Positions 5,679 through 5,991 of a stretch of DNA of 5,991 nucleotides are shown piece after piece. The notes under the pieces were generated by a model. It did not search any database. It was not told where the DNA came from and was given only the letters and a program-made list of their open reading frames with translations. The first letter of the stretch is position 1; the number at the start of each line of letters is the position of its first letter. The position numbers and the translations under genes are program-made. The stretch is from Planctomycetaceae bacterium (GTDB lineage Bacteria; Planctomycetota; Planctomycetia; Pirellulales; Thermoguttaceae): assembly GCA_009783865.1 (NCBI GenBank), contig WRCR01000261.1:1-5991 (forward strand), read 5' to 3'.

Positions 5679-5991
5679 TTAATTTTCTAATTCTGCTGCG
5701 ATAATCTCTGCTGGCGATTTATCCTCTCCTCTTTTTCGTTTTCTTAAGTCATTCCAGTGGGTTGTTATTAATTCGTGTAATTTTGGCGAATGTTCTGCTG
5801 AAACGTTGAAGTGTCCCAGATGTGCATTTAGGTCATTGCTAAAATCTATTGAATGCGCGGGTTCTTTGAAAATACAACTATCGCCGTTTGTGTCAAAATA
5901 ATCGTCATCGAGAAGTGTTGCCGTTTCTTTTAATAATCTTGCGGCTTCGCTTTCTGGCTTTCGCGGGTCAAACAAAGCGACAACAGCATCA
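5679..5991 (-). CDS. C-terminal 103 residues of an unrecognised protein upstream of cas4, partial
   Basis: The frame is open from the right edge to TAA 5679-5681, and the N-terminus lies outside the window. The visible chain starts DAVVALFDPRKPESEAARLL, with a hydrophobic strand ending in Asp-Pro and then an amphipathic helix. It continues through an acidic patch (LLDDDYFDTNGD) and a middle segment with several His and Asn (AHSIDFSNDLNAHLGHFNV), and ends in a charged helical tail (WNDLRKRKRGEDKSPAEII). There is no signal peptide or membrane segment in this part. I do not recognise the family. It does not resemble the C-terminus of Cas7, Cas8c, Cas5 or Cas3 as I know them. The strand-plus-Asp-Pro opening is loosely reminiscent of a P-loop GTPase or ATPase core, but that is too weak to name. 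GC is about 37% over 5701-5940, far below cas1. It is on the same strand, 43 bp ahead of cas4, so co-transcription is likely. Confidence 0.7.
   Translation of the reverse strand, partial: DAVVALFDPRKPESEAARLLKETATLLDDDYFDTNGDSCIFKEPAHSIDFSNDLNAHLGHFNVSAEHSPKLHELITTHWNDLRKRKRGEDKSPAEIIAAELEN

Noticed and set aside
5679..5991. The partial gene upstream of cas4 as cas7
   Set aside because: The visible C-terminus does not match the Cas7 (Csd2) ending I know, and its base composition differs strongly from cas4 and cas1.

Overview
The window carries pieces of at least three unrelated units, and all intact genes but one are on the minus strand. The organism looks like a Planctomycetota bacterium or a close relative. 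This is inferred from the fibronectin-III style tail at the left edge, the wording of the HisC N-terminus (IRPEI..MRGYVPGEQP) and the type of membrane-fusion-protein remnant. No rRNA or other marker is present to confirm it, and a related phylum such as Lentisphaerota cannot be excluded.

Left part (1-1800). The plus-strand C-terminus of a large, probably exported fibronectin-III-like protein converges on hisC, the only clear housekeeping metabolic gene here. A hairpin plus T-run that would end the plus-strand transcript lies inside the last codons of hisC. Upstream of hisC is about 440 bp of AT-rich DNA with no convincing gene and one plausible minus-strand promoter.

Middle (1767-3690). A complete TolC/CusC-type outer-membrane efflux gene is followed, with stop/start overlap and a strong GGAGGA ribosome-binding site, by the wreck of its partner. 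This is a periplasmic adaptor (membrane fusion protein) reduced to a short N-terminal piece and an out-of-frame C-terminal beta-barrel segment. The inner-membrane RND pump that normally completes such an operon is not in the window. It reads as a decayed heavy-metal or drug efflux operon.

Right part (3690-5991). cas1 and cas4 form a tight pair (6 bp apart) and resemble the type I-C adaptation genes, with all expected catalytic and Fe-S cysteine residues visible. cas2 and a CRISPR array, which would normally follow cas1, are not in the 250 bp before tolC. Directly upstream of cas4, where type I-C loci normally carry cas7, is the C-terminus of a gene I do not recognise. Its GC content is about 37%, against about 52% in a sampled part of cas1. 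The cas4-cas1 pair therefore looks displaced or left over from a larger locus, or associated with an unusual neighbour. The identity of that neighbour is the most open question in the window.
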